From positions 3,434,501 to 3,498,500 of the forward strand of contig NC_089855.1 of the NCBI RefSeq assembly GCF_036373705.1: a stretch of 64,000 nucleotides of DNA, written 5' to 3'. Below are positions 1 to 10,302 of this stretch, piece after piece. A program made the translations under genes and the position numbers. The notes under the pieces were generated by a model. The model was not told where the DNA came from, did not search any database, and saw only the letters and a program-made list of their open reading frames with translations. Source of the DNA: Amia ocellicauda (taxonomy: Eukaryota; Chordata; Actinopteri; Amiiformes; Amiidae). Every line of letters begins with the position of its first letter. The stretch's first letter is position 1.

Positions 1-214
1 CACATCCTAACTGATCCTCCACTGACCTGGGCATCAGACCAGCCCCCCTGGAATTCCAATAAAACTCAAATGCAAACTTCACCGAGAAAGAACACCTGGC
101 TTGTTTGGTATCAACTGTAAGGTCATGCTTTGAGGAACTTGAAAATGTAATTGATAGAACAGAAACTAGACAATATAGAGAGTTAGAAACTCTAGGTAAC
201 ATTTGAACCACTTT

Positions 215-612
215 CACATTCCTCAAAGCCATCACACCCCCAATACACATTCTGTAGGAATCAAGGGAGAGGAATGGCAAAGACTGCTTCGATTCGAATC
301 TATATTTTATTACCCGTAACCTGACCAATCAGAAGTTTGGAAGGAAAGAGATTAGAATCTCTTTGTCTGAAATGTATAAAAACAGAAGATAAAACTAGCA
401 ATTTGGAGTGGCACAATTGGGAGTGGTACAATTTGGAGTGGAACAACCTGGGAGAAGAAGCCAAGGAGACGAAATCCAGGAAGACTGAATGGAACCAGAA
501 CCAGAACTTCTCCAACAAAAAACTGAAAGCTTTGCAACTGACCTCAAGTTGAAGCAGTCTGCCAGCCCTCCCCGCTATTGACCGTCTGCATAACTGAATC
601 TCAGTAAACCAC
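215..612 (+). repeat. LTR-like promoter-bearing repeat (tentative)
   Basis: A CCAAT-type motif (accaatcag, about 325) is followed about 45 bases later by tgtataaaaac (about 374) and then a purine-rich stretch. This spacing resembles a retroviral-type LTR U3/R region. Terminal TG/CA ends and a target-site duplication could not be fixed, so it remains a candidate. The same block is at 22525-22922. It has open frames on both strands with no recognisable protein, which I take to be incidental. Confidence 0.3.
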
Positions 613-615
613 ACA

Positions 616-800
616 GGCAGGGGCGTCGCAAGGGGGTAAGGGCAATTGCCTAGGGCCCCGGGCTTGGGGGGGAAGACTCTGCCTCACCCCCCCCGCTCTC
701 ACGGGAGAAGACTCTGCCGCACCCCCCAGCCCCCCCCACCCCCCCCGCTCTCATGGGAGAAAGCTCCGCTGCACCCCCCTCCGCTGCACCCCACCCCACT
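616..800 (+). repeat. C-rich low-complexity repeat with tandem unit
   Basis: Runs of C are broken by a recurring unit containing gctctcaNgggaga. The counterpart at 22927-23060 lacks about 52 bases, so one repeat unit was gained here or lost there after the segmental duplication. The left edge caggggcgtcgcaagg resembles the ends of some hAT-type elements, but no matching opposite end was found. Confidence 0.5.
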
Positions 801-1610
801 CTCACATACCCTAGAATCACATCTGCAGGTACAGGTAGTATATTTCGTATACTAGTCAATAATTAGTTTCATGCTTTATTTCACTTGGAGTTTATGTGGA
901 ATTTATTTTTTAATCACATTGAGATTTTAAATGTTTTAAGTGATTTTAGACTTGGATTTTAACAAAATTTTAATCATAAGTATTAAAATTTGTGTACGTT
1001 TTTATTATTGCAATGTAAAATACTTATTTTAATAAAACCGTACTAGTCAAGAATTAGATATATCACAATTACATAACACCTGTGTATGAAATCTAAATTG
1101 TAGGAACGGGTAGCATAATCATAATACTTGTTTGTTATTTTACATGTTTTGTGCCTCCAGTCAAAACTCGAGTATCGGATAGATCTCCTCTCACTCTTAC
1201 TTTGAATATTATCCACCCTGCTTGTCTCTTTGCAAATACATGTTGTCTATTTACATTTTTAATAAGCCTATATCTTGTATAAAACAAAACAGCCTCCAGG
1301 TTAATTCATGCAGATCAACCTCAACGCTAATCTGAATTCGTATTAATTAAAGTATTGTGGTAACTTGCATATCAACCCGGTCTCGTTTTCAGAGGATTTG
1401 GCCGCTGTGGGTTGTATGTTTGGGGGGTCACTAGATTATTTATTTATAGAAAACATGAGTGTGAGATGAATTCACACCTTTAAATAAAAAAAATATATAA
1501 TAGTATATAATCCTACTTCATTAAATATCATTAAATATCACAAAACGCAGAAGAAAAGAAACTGAAACAGAGTAATTCTGTAGTAGAATCAGGATTTTTT
1601 AAATATTGTA
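801..1610. other. AT-rich spacer, no gene seen
   Basis: AT-rich DNA with no open frame of interest and no recognisable repeat. It is duplicated at 23061-23870. By position it is the flank upstream, on the minus strand, of a first-exon block. Confidence 0.6.
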
Positions 1611-1627
1611 ATAAGATGAAAAGATCA

Positions 1628-1935
1628 AACCTTCAGAAGTCAGTTCGTGTCTGTGGTCTGTGTCTCTCAGTGTGGAGTGACGTTCAGTGCCAGGTACCTG
1701 GGCTGTGTGTCTGTTGTCTTCAATCTTCAGCTCCAGTCACAGCTCTTCTGGACAAGACTCTTCACCGGTCATTTTTTATGGGCGTCCTCTTGTGCTGACC
1801 CCAGAGGCTGCTGTCTGCAGTGCTGCAGTCTTTATTAACCCTCAGAGAGACACAGAGAAGGGGAGCACCAAAGGGAACAGACTCACAGGGCTTACAGCAA
1901 GAAGAAAACACTTTTATCAGTTCCTGAAGCATTTT
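1628..1935 (-). promoter_or_regulatory. Candidate OR first exon/promoter block (A-type, copy 1)
   Basis: One of six copies of a block that recurs upstream of each OR unit (also 8470-8790, 23879-24165, 32500-32820, 53165-53375 and 58555-58870). On the minus strand it carries a donor-like GTAAGC next to cttcttgct and a second, weaker GTACCT site after cccag. No conserved protein is encoded: the open frames differ between copies and lack family features. Vertebrate OR genes commonly have a non-coding 5' exon a few kilobases from the coding exon, so I read this as first exon and promoter. Its own coding exon would lie left of base 1, as seen for the duplicate block whose OR is at 20528-21505. Confidence 0.5.
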
Positions 1936-2282
1936 GTGTGCAATCAGTCACTTGGCCCACAGACTGTCCACCCGTCAGACTGAGTGTAGAACAGATAGAT
2001 AGTAAGTGTAAATCCTCTGCTGCCGTCTGACAGAATTAACACTGGCTGAACTCAATCTGAAAACCACACTGCACTGAAAAACAAAGTTACTGCTTGAATA
2101 TCACAAAGACACATATTACATTGTTATTATTGTTATTGTTTTCTATTCACTCGAATGGGATTGTGACTGGGTCAGCTACATTTTACTGCATAAACACTTT
2201 AGGTTAGGCTACACTAACAGTATTTAATCAATGTATAATAACCAAGCTATTATCTTACCAAATATATATGTATATAGATATA

Positions 2283-3503
2283 CACTCACCTAAAGGATTA
2301 TTAGGAACACCATACTAATACTGTGTTTGACCCCCTTTCGCCTTCAGAACTGCCTTAATTCTACGTGGCATTGATTCAACAAGGTGCTGAAAGCTTTCTT
2401 TAGAAATGTTGGCCCATATTGATAGGATAGCATCTTGCAGTTGATGGAGATTTGTGGGATGCACATCCAGGGCACGAAGCTCCCGTTCCACCACATCCCA
2501 AAGATGCTCTATTGGGTTGAGATCTGGTGACTGTGGGGGCCAGTTTAGTACAGTGAACTCATTGTCATGTTCAAGAAACCAATTTGAAATGATTCGACCT
2601 TTGTGACATGGTGCATTATCCTGCTGGAAGTAGCCGTCAGAGGATGGGTACATGGTGGTCATAAAGGGATGGACATGGTCAGAAACAATGCTCAGGTAGG
2701 CCGTGGCATTTAAACGATACCCAATTGGCACTAAGGGGCCTAAAGTGTGCCAAGAAAACACCCCCCACACCATTACACCACCACCACCAGCCTGCACAGT
2801 AGTAACAAGGCATGATGGATCCATGTTCTCATTCTGTTTACGCCAAATTCTGACTCTACCATCTGAATGTCTCAACAGAAATCGAGACTCATCAGACCAG
2901 GCAACATTTTTCCAGTCTCCAACTGTCTAATAATGGTGAGCTTGTGCAAATTGTAGCCTCTTTTTCCTATTTGTAGTGGAGATGAGTGGTACCCGGTGGG
3001 GTCTTCTGCTGTTGTAGCCCATCCGCCTCAAGGTTGTACGTGTTGTGGCTTCACAAATGCTTTGCTGCATACCTCGGTTGTAACGAGTGGTTATTTCAGT
3101 CAAAGTGATTCAAGCTGATAGAAGAGCAAGTCGGCCCATTCTCCTCTGACCTCTAGCATCAACAAGGCATTTTCGCCCACAGGACTGCCGCATACTGGAT
3201 GTTTTTCCCTTTTCACACCATTCTTTGTAAACCCTAGAAATGGTTGTGCGTGAAAATCCCAGTAACTGAGCAGATTGTGAAATACTCAGACCGGCCCGTC
3301 TGGCACCAACAACCATGCCACACTCAAAATTGCTTAAATCACCTTTCTTTCCCATTCAGACATTCAGTTTGGAGTTCAGGAGATTGTCTTGACCAGGACC
3401 ACACCCCTAAATGCATTGAAGTAACTGCCATGTGATTGGTTGGTTAGATAATTGCATTAATGAGAAATTGAACAGGTGTTCCTAATAATCCTTTAGGTGA
3501 GTG
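2283..3503 (-). mobile_element. Tc1/mariner transposon, DD36E type, copy 1
   Basis: Terminal inverted repeats start cactcacctaaaggattatt and end with the complement. TA dinucleotides flank both sides (2281-2282 and 3504-3505), the usual Tc1 target duplication. The length of 1221 bp is normal for the superfamily. The same element is at 26310-27530 and, as a shorter derivative, at 42956-43976. It lies where the two segmental duplication copies stop matching on the left, so it may have served as a recombination breakpoint. Confidence 0.95.
2315..3355 (-). pseudogene. Tc1-like transposase, broken
   Basis: The N-terminal part (3110-3355) is a helix-turn-helix DNA-binding region with the phrase SQSAQLLGFSRTTISRVY. 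The catalytic part (2315-2875) is in a separate open stretch, with frameshift or stop damage between. The catalytic carboxylates are visible in DESRF-like, QQDNAPCH and PIEHLWD segments. I count 36 residues between the second Asp and the Glu, so it is DD36E rather than the DD34E of classical Tc1, as in the family called Incomer. This copy cannot make one intact protein as read. Confidence 0.88.
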
Positions 3504-3618
3504 TATGTAGAGCTGTCAAACTTTCAAAATACTGTATCTCTTTCCTTTTCATCTAACTTAAATATCTGAGACAATTGTCTTGAATTGTATTTTACCCATT
3601 AATGGACATTCATTCATT

Positions 3619-3637
3619 CTCTCTCTCTGTCTCTCTG

Positions 3638-3670
<33 letters not shown>

Positions 3671-3723
3671 CTATCTATATCTATATATATATATATAGAT
3701 ATATATATATATATATATATATA
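3619..3723. repeat. Microsatellite (TC)n (TCTA)n (TA)n
   Basis: Compound simple repeat of CT-rich, then tcta, then ta units. The duplicated locus at 27648-27759 has a different unit arrangement, so the tract changed length after duplication. Confidence 0.9.
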
Positions 3724-3964
3724 ATTGTTTTTTTCTTAGAATAAACCTTCATCTTTAATAATGGTGTCACAGCTACTGCCCAGCACTCACTCCCTGTCTA
3801 ACTGCACCTCCACTTTTCGCCCTTCCTTCTGCGTCCATATACGGTCAAATTGCAAAAAATAAGTTACCTAAATAACAAACACTAGCTGCTGTTACTACAG
3901 TACAGGTGCAATATATATCTATGTATAAATAAACAAGTAAACACACAAAAAAAGCACTACTTAG

Positions 3965-4777
3965 CTACTTAGTCACTGGTCCTCTCCCGCCTGGACTACT
4001 GCGACTCCCTCCTGGCCCGGCTTGCCTGCAACTACTACCCGCCGCTCCAGCTCACCCAGAACTCTGCGGCTCGTCTGGTATTCTCTCTGCCCAGATTCGC
4101 ACACGCTACTCCACTGCTCCGCTCCCTCCACTGGCTCCTGATACCGGCACGCATTCAGTTCAAGACACTGACCCTCACCTACCGCTGTCTCGACCACACT
4201 GCACCAAGTTACCTTCAGTCACTCGTCTCTCCATACATCCCCTCCAGACCACTGCGCTCCTCCAGTGCCAGAAGACTAACTCTGCCTCCTCTCCACTCCC
4301 CTTCCTCCAGAGCCGCTCCTTCTCATCCCTGGACCGTAAATGGTAGAACAACCTTCCCACAGAAGTCAAAACAGCAGAGTCCTTGACCTCCTTCCGGCAC
4401 TTACTCAAGACACATCTTTTCAGACAGTACTTGTAATATTAGTCCTTGTTAGATAGGACTTCACAGCATTTTATTATGCTTCTTGTGTTACTAATACTTG
4501 TATTATTGATTGATTTCCTCCTTGCTCCCTTTCCCGTAGCCCTTGACTGTGACCCTACATCTTGACAGCACTTAGCTTTACTTTCCAGGATGTATGAACT
4601 CACTCACTGTACTTGCCTGTGTAAATTGGAAGTTGTAAAATGAATTATATTTTGAATTCCTCTATTTTATGTAAATTTGAAAATGTAATGTTTGATGCCA
4701 CTTTGTATTGCACTTATGTTGTAAGTCACCCCGGATAAGGGCGTCTGCCAATAAATGAAAATAATAATAATAATAAT
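3965..4777 (+). mobile_element. L2-like LINE 3' end
   Basis: The plus strand encodes the C-terminal end of a LINE ORF2 (SRLDYCDSLL-like, then QNSAARL and LHWLLIPARIQFK-like phrases). It ends with a 3' tail gtcaccccggataagggcgtctgcc followed by an (aat)n tail. This arrangement is typical of fish L2-clade LINEs. Only the last few hundred coding bases remain, a 5' truncation normal for LINE copies. It is duplicated at 28000-28812. Confidence 0.85.
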
Positions 4778-5380
4778 CTGATGTAGTAGATATGCCAGGA
4801 GGCTGCCGTTTTAATGATAGGTGACTTGAAAATGATCAGTATAAACTATGCGTAAAATAAAATTATCTTGGACAGCATTGCAAGGTCTGCAAGAAAGAGA
4901 TTCAAGTTTTCACTATGAGGGAGTCTGTGCTGTCGAGTCATGCCAAAGGTAAACAGCAGGGAATTTTCCATAATTTCTAGATGTGAACGGTATCTCTAGA
5001 CCTGTATTTGATGGTATGCTGACAATTACTGTGCACATAAATTTATATGCATATCAGTGTCATGTGTGTGCGCGCACTGTACACTCTTCACACATTCGTT
5101 CTAAACACCCCCTCCCACGCCATGGAGAGTACGTTTTCTTGTTTAACTTTTCTTCATGTATTAAGACTACAAACATTTAGTGTATAGCATTGAAATGATG
5201 AATGTAATTTAGACAAATTAAACTGATATCGATTACAATAAATGTTCTAGAATAAGAGTGTTTTTTTTCAGACCCGCACAGCAATAACCACAACCAAGTG
5301 AGAATATTAATACAAGACAGAAAGAAAGTTATAATCTATGGTGAGTTTTTTATGTTTTGAATTGTCGCTGCAAGTGTAAA
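4778..5380. other. Unassigned spacer
   Basis: No convincing gene. A short open frame at 4983-5180 is shared with the duplicate (28975-29220, longer there) but its N-terminus differs and no family is recognisable. The segment is AT-rich. Confidence 0.5.
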
Positions 5381-6077
5381 AATATTCACTAAGACTTTGC
5401 TTGTGTAATATTCTGTATTTGATATCCAGTCACTGTGGTATCAATATTTTGAAAACATCTCTACCAGTATCAAGGACACATTTACACCTGGCCAAAAGCA
5501 AAAAAGGTATTTATTTGCTTTTTCTTAAATAAGGATCTGTATACAATGTGCGTATGTGTGTGTGTGGGTTACCTAAAACAAAATGATGCTTGTGCTTTGT
5601 TTCATATGTGGGGACAGTTGGACACAGGGGGGACCTATTGTGTAACTTGAAGAATTCAGTGAACTGGTTGATTGGTTGAGTTTATACAGTCAAACCAGCA
5701 CATGTCATCTGGTTCTGTCTTCGCAAAATTACAAAACCTTTTCTTGTACAAAGATCACATTCATTTTCCATTAGAACTGGTTTTATTATTTTACAATGGA
5801 TACATAATTAAGGTTTTGTAAAACTGGTCTCACGTACAGATGTGTTAGTCCTTAAGGGCACAGATCCTAATGGCAATCATCTCCCAACCCTTATTACTGC
5901 AGAGCCCTACAGCTCAGCTCATGGGAGTTATCAGCACCTTTTAAATTCTGCCCCACTTGCCCATTCATCCTCTGTTTGATTGTTTTTCAGTTTCCCTTCT
6001 TCTTTGTTGAGGGATTTACAGAGGTATTGGCTGGGTCACTGCTCTGGAATGGACATAGAGAATCTAGAAAATGAGTT
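5381..6077 (-). other. OR 3' flank, conserved between units
   Basis: Downstream flank of the OR at 6078-7055. Related sequence recurs downstream of every complete OR (about 19950-20527, 29410-30107 and 55050-55781) and at the right window edge (63550-64000). The best-kept part, around 5860-5945, contains gggcacagatcctaatggca and probably lies in or just beyond the 3' UTR. Confidence 0.65.
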
Positions 6078-7055
6078 TTATTCGGCAGCTCTGACAGTGT
6101 TCTTGGCAGTGTGTGGAAAGACAAACTTGAGTCCAAAGTACCTCTGAGCTGCTGCCTTGATCTTCTCATTCCTTAAGCTGTAGATGATTGGGTTGACCAG
6201 GGGGGTGAGGAAGTAGTTTAGCCCACCAATGAAAATGCGCCCAATGGGGGAAATGCTGTCCACTCTCAGCCCTATATACACCACAGCCAAGGAGACATAG
6301 TACAGCACCACCACCACTACGTGGGAGAAGCACATGTAGAAGGCCTTCATCCGGCTCTGCATAGATTTCATTTTCACCACCGATATTATGATCCTGCAGT
6401 AGGTAAACAGCACAAATATGAAGGGCCCCCAGACAACCAACATGGCGACAAACAGGGCGTAATTCACCCGGGCCGTCACATCAGCACAGGCTAGAGACAT
6501 TACAGAGGGGTAGTCACAGAAACAATGTAAGACATGGTTGGAGGTACAGAATGGTAGTAAACTGGCCAGGACCACAGATACCAGCGGGGAAAGGAAACCC
6601 AGTACCCAGACTGTGGCCATCATCATGAGACACACCCTGGTGCTGATGATGGTGTTGTAATGCAGTGGCTTCACCACAGCCACATACCGATCGTAAGCCA
6701 TGGCTGCCACAAGGAAAACTTCAGTGGCACTGGTAGAAATTAAAACGTACATCTGCAGAAGGCAGCCTGTGAATGAAATCCTGTTGTAGCCCAGCAGCAC
6801 CGCCAGCAGCTTGGGTGTGATGGTAATGGTCAGCAGCACATCCAGGACAGCCAGGTTCCACAGGAAGATGTACATGGGTGTGTGGAGCCGGGGGTCCAGG
6901 GACACCAGCACCACGATCATCAGGTTCCCCAGGATGGTGGCCAGGAAGAGGAGGAGGAAGATGAAGAAGAGTGTGGTGTAGTGCTCCTGCAGGCCTGGCA
7001 ATCCCACAATGATGAAATAGGAGGCTGAGGGCAGGGAGGCGTTGGGGTCACTCAT
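6078..7055 (-). CDS. Olfactory receptor (fish type), unit B copy 1
   Basis: A 325-residue seven-transmembrane odorant receptor encoded in one exon; such proteins sit in the membrane of olfactory neurons and signal through a G protein. Visible features: an N-glycosylation site at Asn5 (NAS), GN of TM1 at 43-44, LHTPMY at 57-62, conserved Cys98, MAYDRYVAV at 119-127, extracellular-loop cysteines 170, 180 and 190, KAFYMCFSH at 237-245, and PLVNPIIYSLRN at 285-296. Length and motifs are normal. The ATG follows a splice acceptor (cttcatag|acc) by 20 nt. It differs from the duplicate at 30108-31085 by L256M, N280Y and V287L (this copy first). The ligand is unknown and the subfamily is not resolved. 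Confidence 0.95.
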   Translation of the reverse strand: MSDPNASLPSASYFIIVGLPGLQEHYTTLFFIFLLLFLATILGNLMIVVLVSLDPRLHTPMYIFLWNLAVLDVLLTITITPKLLAVLLGYNRISFTGCLLQMYVLISTSATEVFLVAAMAYDRYVAVVKPLHYNTIISTRVCLMMMATVWVLGFLSPLVSVVLASLLPFCTSNHVLHCFCDYPSVMSLACADVTARVNYALFVAMLVVWGPFIFVLFTYCRIIISVVKMKSMQSRMKAFYMCFSHVVVVVLYYVSLAVVYIGLRVDSISPIGRIFIGGLNYFLTPLVNPIIYSLRNEKIKAAAQRYFGLKFVFPHTAKNTVRAAE

Positions 7056-7105
7056 GACTCAGAGCCACACAGGGTCTATGAAGAGAAGAGGGGCAGCTGG
7101 GAGGA
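7056..7105 (-). promoter_or_regulatory. Conserved 3' splice site before OR start
   Basis: On the minus strand, a pyrimidine-rich run (cagctgcccctcttctcttc) ends in atag|acc, 20 nt before the ATG. The same arrangement with the same 20-nt spacing occurs at 21506-21555, 31086-31135 and 56760-56809, so the coding exon is probably joined to an upstream non-coding exon. Confidence 0.75.
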
Positions 7106-7545
7106 CAGGGGGACACTGGCTCACTTATGCATTTCTCTAAATTGAAGAAGTAAACAACTAACAAGAAAAACAGAAAACAGAAAAACTAAAAAAACAGATG
7201 TAATTATTTTGATTTCAATCTCTCTTTTCAATGGTATAATATAATGAAATCTGTACAAGTGGTCATGTAATATATTTGATATCATATTAAATAGCACATC
7301 AATCACATGTCTTCAAATATTGCTTTTATATCTCAATGTAATTTAAGGTTCCTATGTCTATACAGTGCCCTCCAGATTCATTCATAGCTCTCAATAAATA
7401 GGAACAAAAAACACTGAAGAACTGCATTTCTTTCCCTGTGTGTCTGTGTGAACAAGGTCACTGTCTCACTGTCTCACTGTGCTACGGTACTGTGCCATAG
7501 TGCAACCCTGATACCCAGGGGAACAGAGTCTGATAAGAACCAGTT

Positions 7546-7863
7546 TTATCCAGCAATTTGGTCTTGATACATCGTACAAACCCCCCTTATATTAAACATT
7601 ACATATGCCTTAATTCTCCCTGGTTTAACCATATATGGGTCTTCCTGAGCAGATATAAGGCAGAAACCGAACTTGCACTCTTCACAGGACAGACATGTGG
7701 GCCTGTTATCTCTTTCTCCTGTCTGGTCTGCATAAAAGTGCCTGTAGTTTGTAACTTCTCTAAGACTGTTCTTGAGATCGCCTCTTGAACCTCTTCCTTG
7801 CAGCTGCTTGTAATAAAAACTTTTGATTGGAGGTGCATGTCTCTCTGGATTTCTGCAACTCAT
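7546..7863 (-). other. Conserved OR-linked block with open frame, copy 1
   Basis: An open frame of 105 codons beginning MSCRNPERHAPP recurs upstream of three OR units: here, at 31504-31893 (open for 129 codons) and at 52230-52562 (fused to an OR fragment). I recognise no domain. The protein is hydrophilic with several cysteines. The third copy is diverged but still open, which could mean constraint or simply recent spread of a repeat. The sequence tttttattacaagcagctgc on the minus strand hints at a retroelement end. It would lie in the intron of the proposed OR gene model. Confidence 0.4.
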
Positions 7864-8430
7864 ATCAAAGAAAGTTTTATGGATCGCATTATGTGTTCTG
7901 ATGAAAAAAGGCTAAGAATGTTATACTGTAATCAATAAGTAATTTAATTCCAGAAAACATGAGGGTCAGATTTATTCATACCTATAAGTGTTCTTTAAAT
8001 ACAATCCAACAAAAACAAATCCACAACAACTTTCTGCTCTGCTAAAGTTCAGTGGGAGCTTCTGGAAATATATAGAGACTTCCTGAAGGTTTCCTTTATC
8101 AAAAGTGGTTATTCAAGAATTAATACATCTGGCGAAAACTATCAATGTTTGTGAATATATCTTGTTAACAAATGTATATGTATTAGATGAAAAATATTAC
8201 ATTTTGAGGTTTAAAATATATGTATATATTTAAATATTTACAATATATGCTGCATATAGAAAAATACAATTCATGAATGTGATCTAATTGATTAACAACA
8301 CATAAGTTAGAAACATATTTAGAAAACATGGTATTGGTGAAAATCTGTAAAATATATAATAGGAGTGTCATTGAATATCATCATTTAACCTCCTTAGATG
8401 AAACAGTATAAAGCAATATCAGAGTAATTC
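7864..8430. other. AT-rich OR-intron spacer
   Basis: AT-rich, no gene. Related sequence in 31894-32460 (duplicate) and 52563-53160 shows that it belongs to the ancestral OR unit. Confidence 0.55.
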
Positions 8431-8469
8431 TGTGGTAGAATCTGAATTTCAAAGTAGTTTGAAAGAAGA

Positions 8470-8790
8470 TCAAACCTTCAGAAGTCAGTTCGTGTCTGTG
8501 GTCTGTGTCTCAGTGTGGAGTGAAGTTCAGTGCCAGGTACCTGGGCTGTGTGTCTGTTCACTTCAGTCTTCAGCTCCAGTCACAGCTCTTCTGGACCAGT
8601 CTCTTCACGTGTTGTTTTTTATGAGCGTCCTCTCGCACTGACCCCAGAGGCTGCTGTCTGCAGTGCTGCAGTCTTTATTAACCCTCAGAGAGACACAGAG
8701 AAGGGGAGCACCAAAGGGATCAGACACACAGGGCTTACAGTGAGAAGAAAATACTTTTATCAGTTCCTGAAGCATCTTAGTGGAAACTTC
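8470..8790 (-). promoter_or_regulatory. Candidate OR first exon/promoter block (B copy 1)
   Basis: Same block as 1628-1935, lying about 1.4 kb upstream of the OR at 6078-7055. On the minus strand it has donor-like GTAAGC at 8738-8734, a second GTACCT-type site near 8535, and a TATA-like cataaaaaac near 8620. Which of these is used cannot be decided from sequence alone. Confidence 0.5.
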
Positions 8791-9039
8791 AGAGACTGAC
8801 AAGGTAGCAGGATTAATGTAACAAGCACAACAAAACCAATCAAACAAAACAAAACATATACACATCACAAGGTTAAACATTCAAACTGAAATACCTTTTC
8901 TAGAGAGTGCATTAAGTAATCCTGTGACTTGTATTGCTTAATGGTGTCTGTTTCTATGTGAAATGTTTCCTTCACTCTTTAAAGCTGTTTATTCAACAAA
9001 GATAACTGAGAAAAGCAGCACAGACAGTGAACAGCATAG

Positions 9040-10302
9040 TAAAGTTCCACACCGAAGACTGGTCCTCAAATTGGAGGCTGTAGGCATTCAGGGTAATGTA
9101 ACTAGATGGATTATGAACTGGTAGATGTATAGGAAACAGAGGGTGTTGATTAGAGGAGTTGCAAGGTATTCCATGCAGGTAACAGAAATGTCCACTATAA
9201 TTACACTATGGGAGGAATAGAACTAGATGAAGTAACGCATGAGAAAGACCTAGGAGTCTACGTGGACTCCTCACTTTCTCCATCCTAACAATGTGGGGAA
9301 GCAATAAAAAAGGCAAACACAATGCTAGGGTATATTGTCAAAAGTATATAGTTTAGAACAAGGGCATTAATGTTCAGACTGTACAATGCTGTGTCATCCT
9401 CACTCACCGATTCCCCTGTTTGCCACCAGAGGTCGTCATCTCCCAAGTTCTAAACCATTCTCTCCATTCCATTAGCATCAATCACTCCAGTTACATTCCA
9501 CAGAGCCATGTGCACAAGCTAGCTTCTGTCTCCAACTCTATTGGCCCTGCACCTCACATCCCTGTCCTCTGCTTCACCCAGGTCTCTATTTAAACCCCTG
9601 CATCTCCACAAATCAATGCTCAGTTTTGTTCTTCCTTGTGTAGACAATTCTAAGTATTCCAGATATCTTTTCATGCGCCTTTCGCCTGTTTCCTTGACCA
9701 CTGCCTCTCGGATTCTCCCTAAGGACTTGTTTTGCCTGAATCACCGCCTGCCCTTTGACTACTCTCTTGCCTGTCCCTTTGGATCCTGTTTGCCTGCCCT
9801 AGACCCTCGTCTATCTCTACTCTTCTCCTTCTCTCTGCGCCTGGGTTATCCAGTCCGGTGCACCAGTCAGCCGTGACAAAAGCGCTAATTAGAGCTCATC
9901 GGGATACTGTGGACAGTTCTGGGCTCCACACTTCAAGAAAGATATTGCTGCTCTAGAGGCAGTTCAGAGGAGAACAACCAGACTTATTCCAGGTCTGAAG
10001 GGAATGTCCTACTCGTAGAGACTGAGGGAACTGAACCTTTTCACCCTGGAACAGAGGAGACTGGGGACTTGATTCAAGTCTTCAAAATCATGAAAGGCTT
10101 CGACCACATCAAACCAGAGGAGCTTTTCCAGATCTGCAGGGACACACGGACCTGTGGACACAAATGGAAATTGGGCTTAAAGGCATTCAAGACAGAAATA
10201 CAGGAGACCCTTCTTCACACAGTTGTTACAATCTGGAACAAACTCCCCAGGGACACATGCACATGGGGACACAAATGGAAATTGGGCTTCAGGGCATTCA
10301 GG
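9040..10302 (+). mobile_element. CR1-like LINE 3' fragment, interrupted by LTR
   Basis: It begins inside the reverse transcriptase region (a GNVTRWIMNW-like phrase) and runs to the 3' part, matching the better-preserved element at 13411-16489 and the fragment at 53600-54465. It is interrupted by a solo LTR at 9390-9878. An internal tandem copy of a cacaaatggaaattgggctt unit lies near 10160 and 10270. Coding capacity is lost through stops and deletions. It is shared with duplication copy 2 (33069-34331). Confidence 0.8.
9390..9878 (+). mobile_element. Solo LTR in CR1 fragment
   Basis: The insertion starts tgtgtcatcc and ends ccgtgaca (TG...CA type). It splits LINE sequence that is uninterrupted at 53950-53985. 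The flanking 5-mers aatgc and aaagc look like an aged target-site duplication. It is CT-rich inside. No internal retroelement genes, so it is a solo LTR. It also lies at 33420-33907. Confidence 0.7.

Noticed and set aside
337-552. Plus- and minus-strand open frames in the 215-612 repeat as proteins.
   Set aside because: Overlapping frames on both strands in a repetitive, low-complexity stretch, with no family features.
650-859. Glycine- and proline-rich frames on both strands.
   Set aside because: Products of the C-rich repeat. The frame differs in the duplicate.
1616-1983. Overlapping short open frames in the recurring OR first-exon block as a cysteine-rich secreted peptide.
   Set aside because: Frames and lengths change between the six copies and stops move. 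The conserved feature is the donor-like site, not a protein.
4983-5180. Small plus-strand open frame shared with 28975-29220 as a gene.
   Set aside because: The N-terminus and length differ between near-identical copies, no family is recognised, and simple sharing is explained by the segmental duplication.
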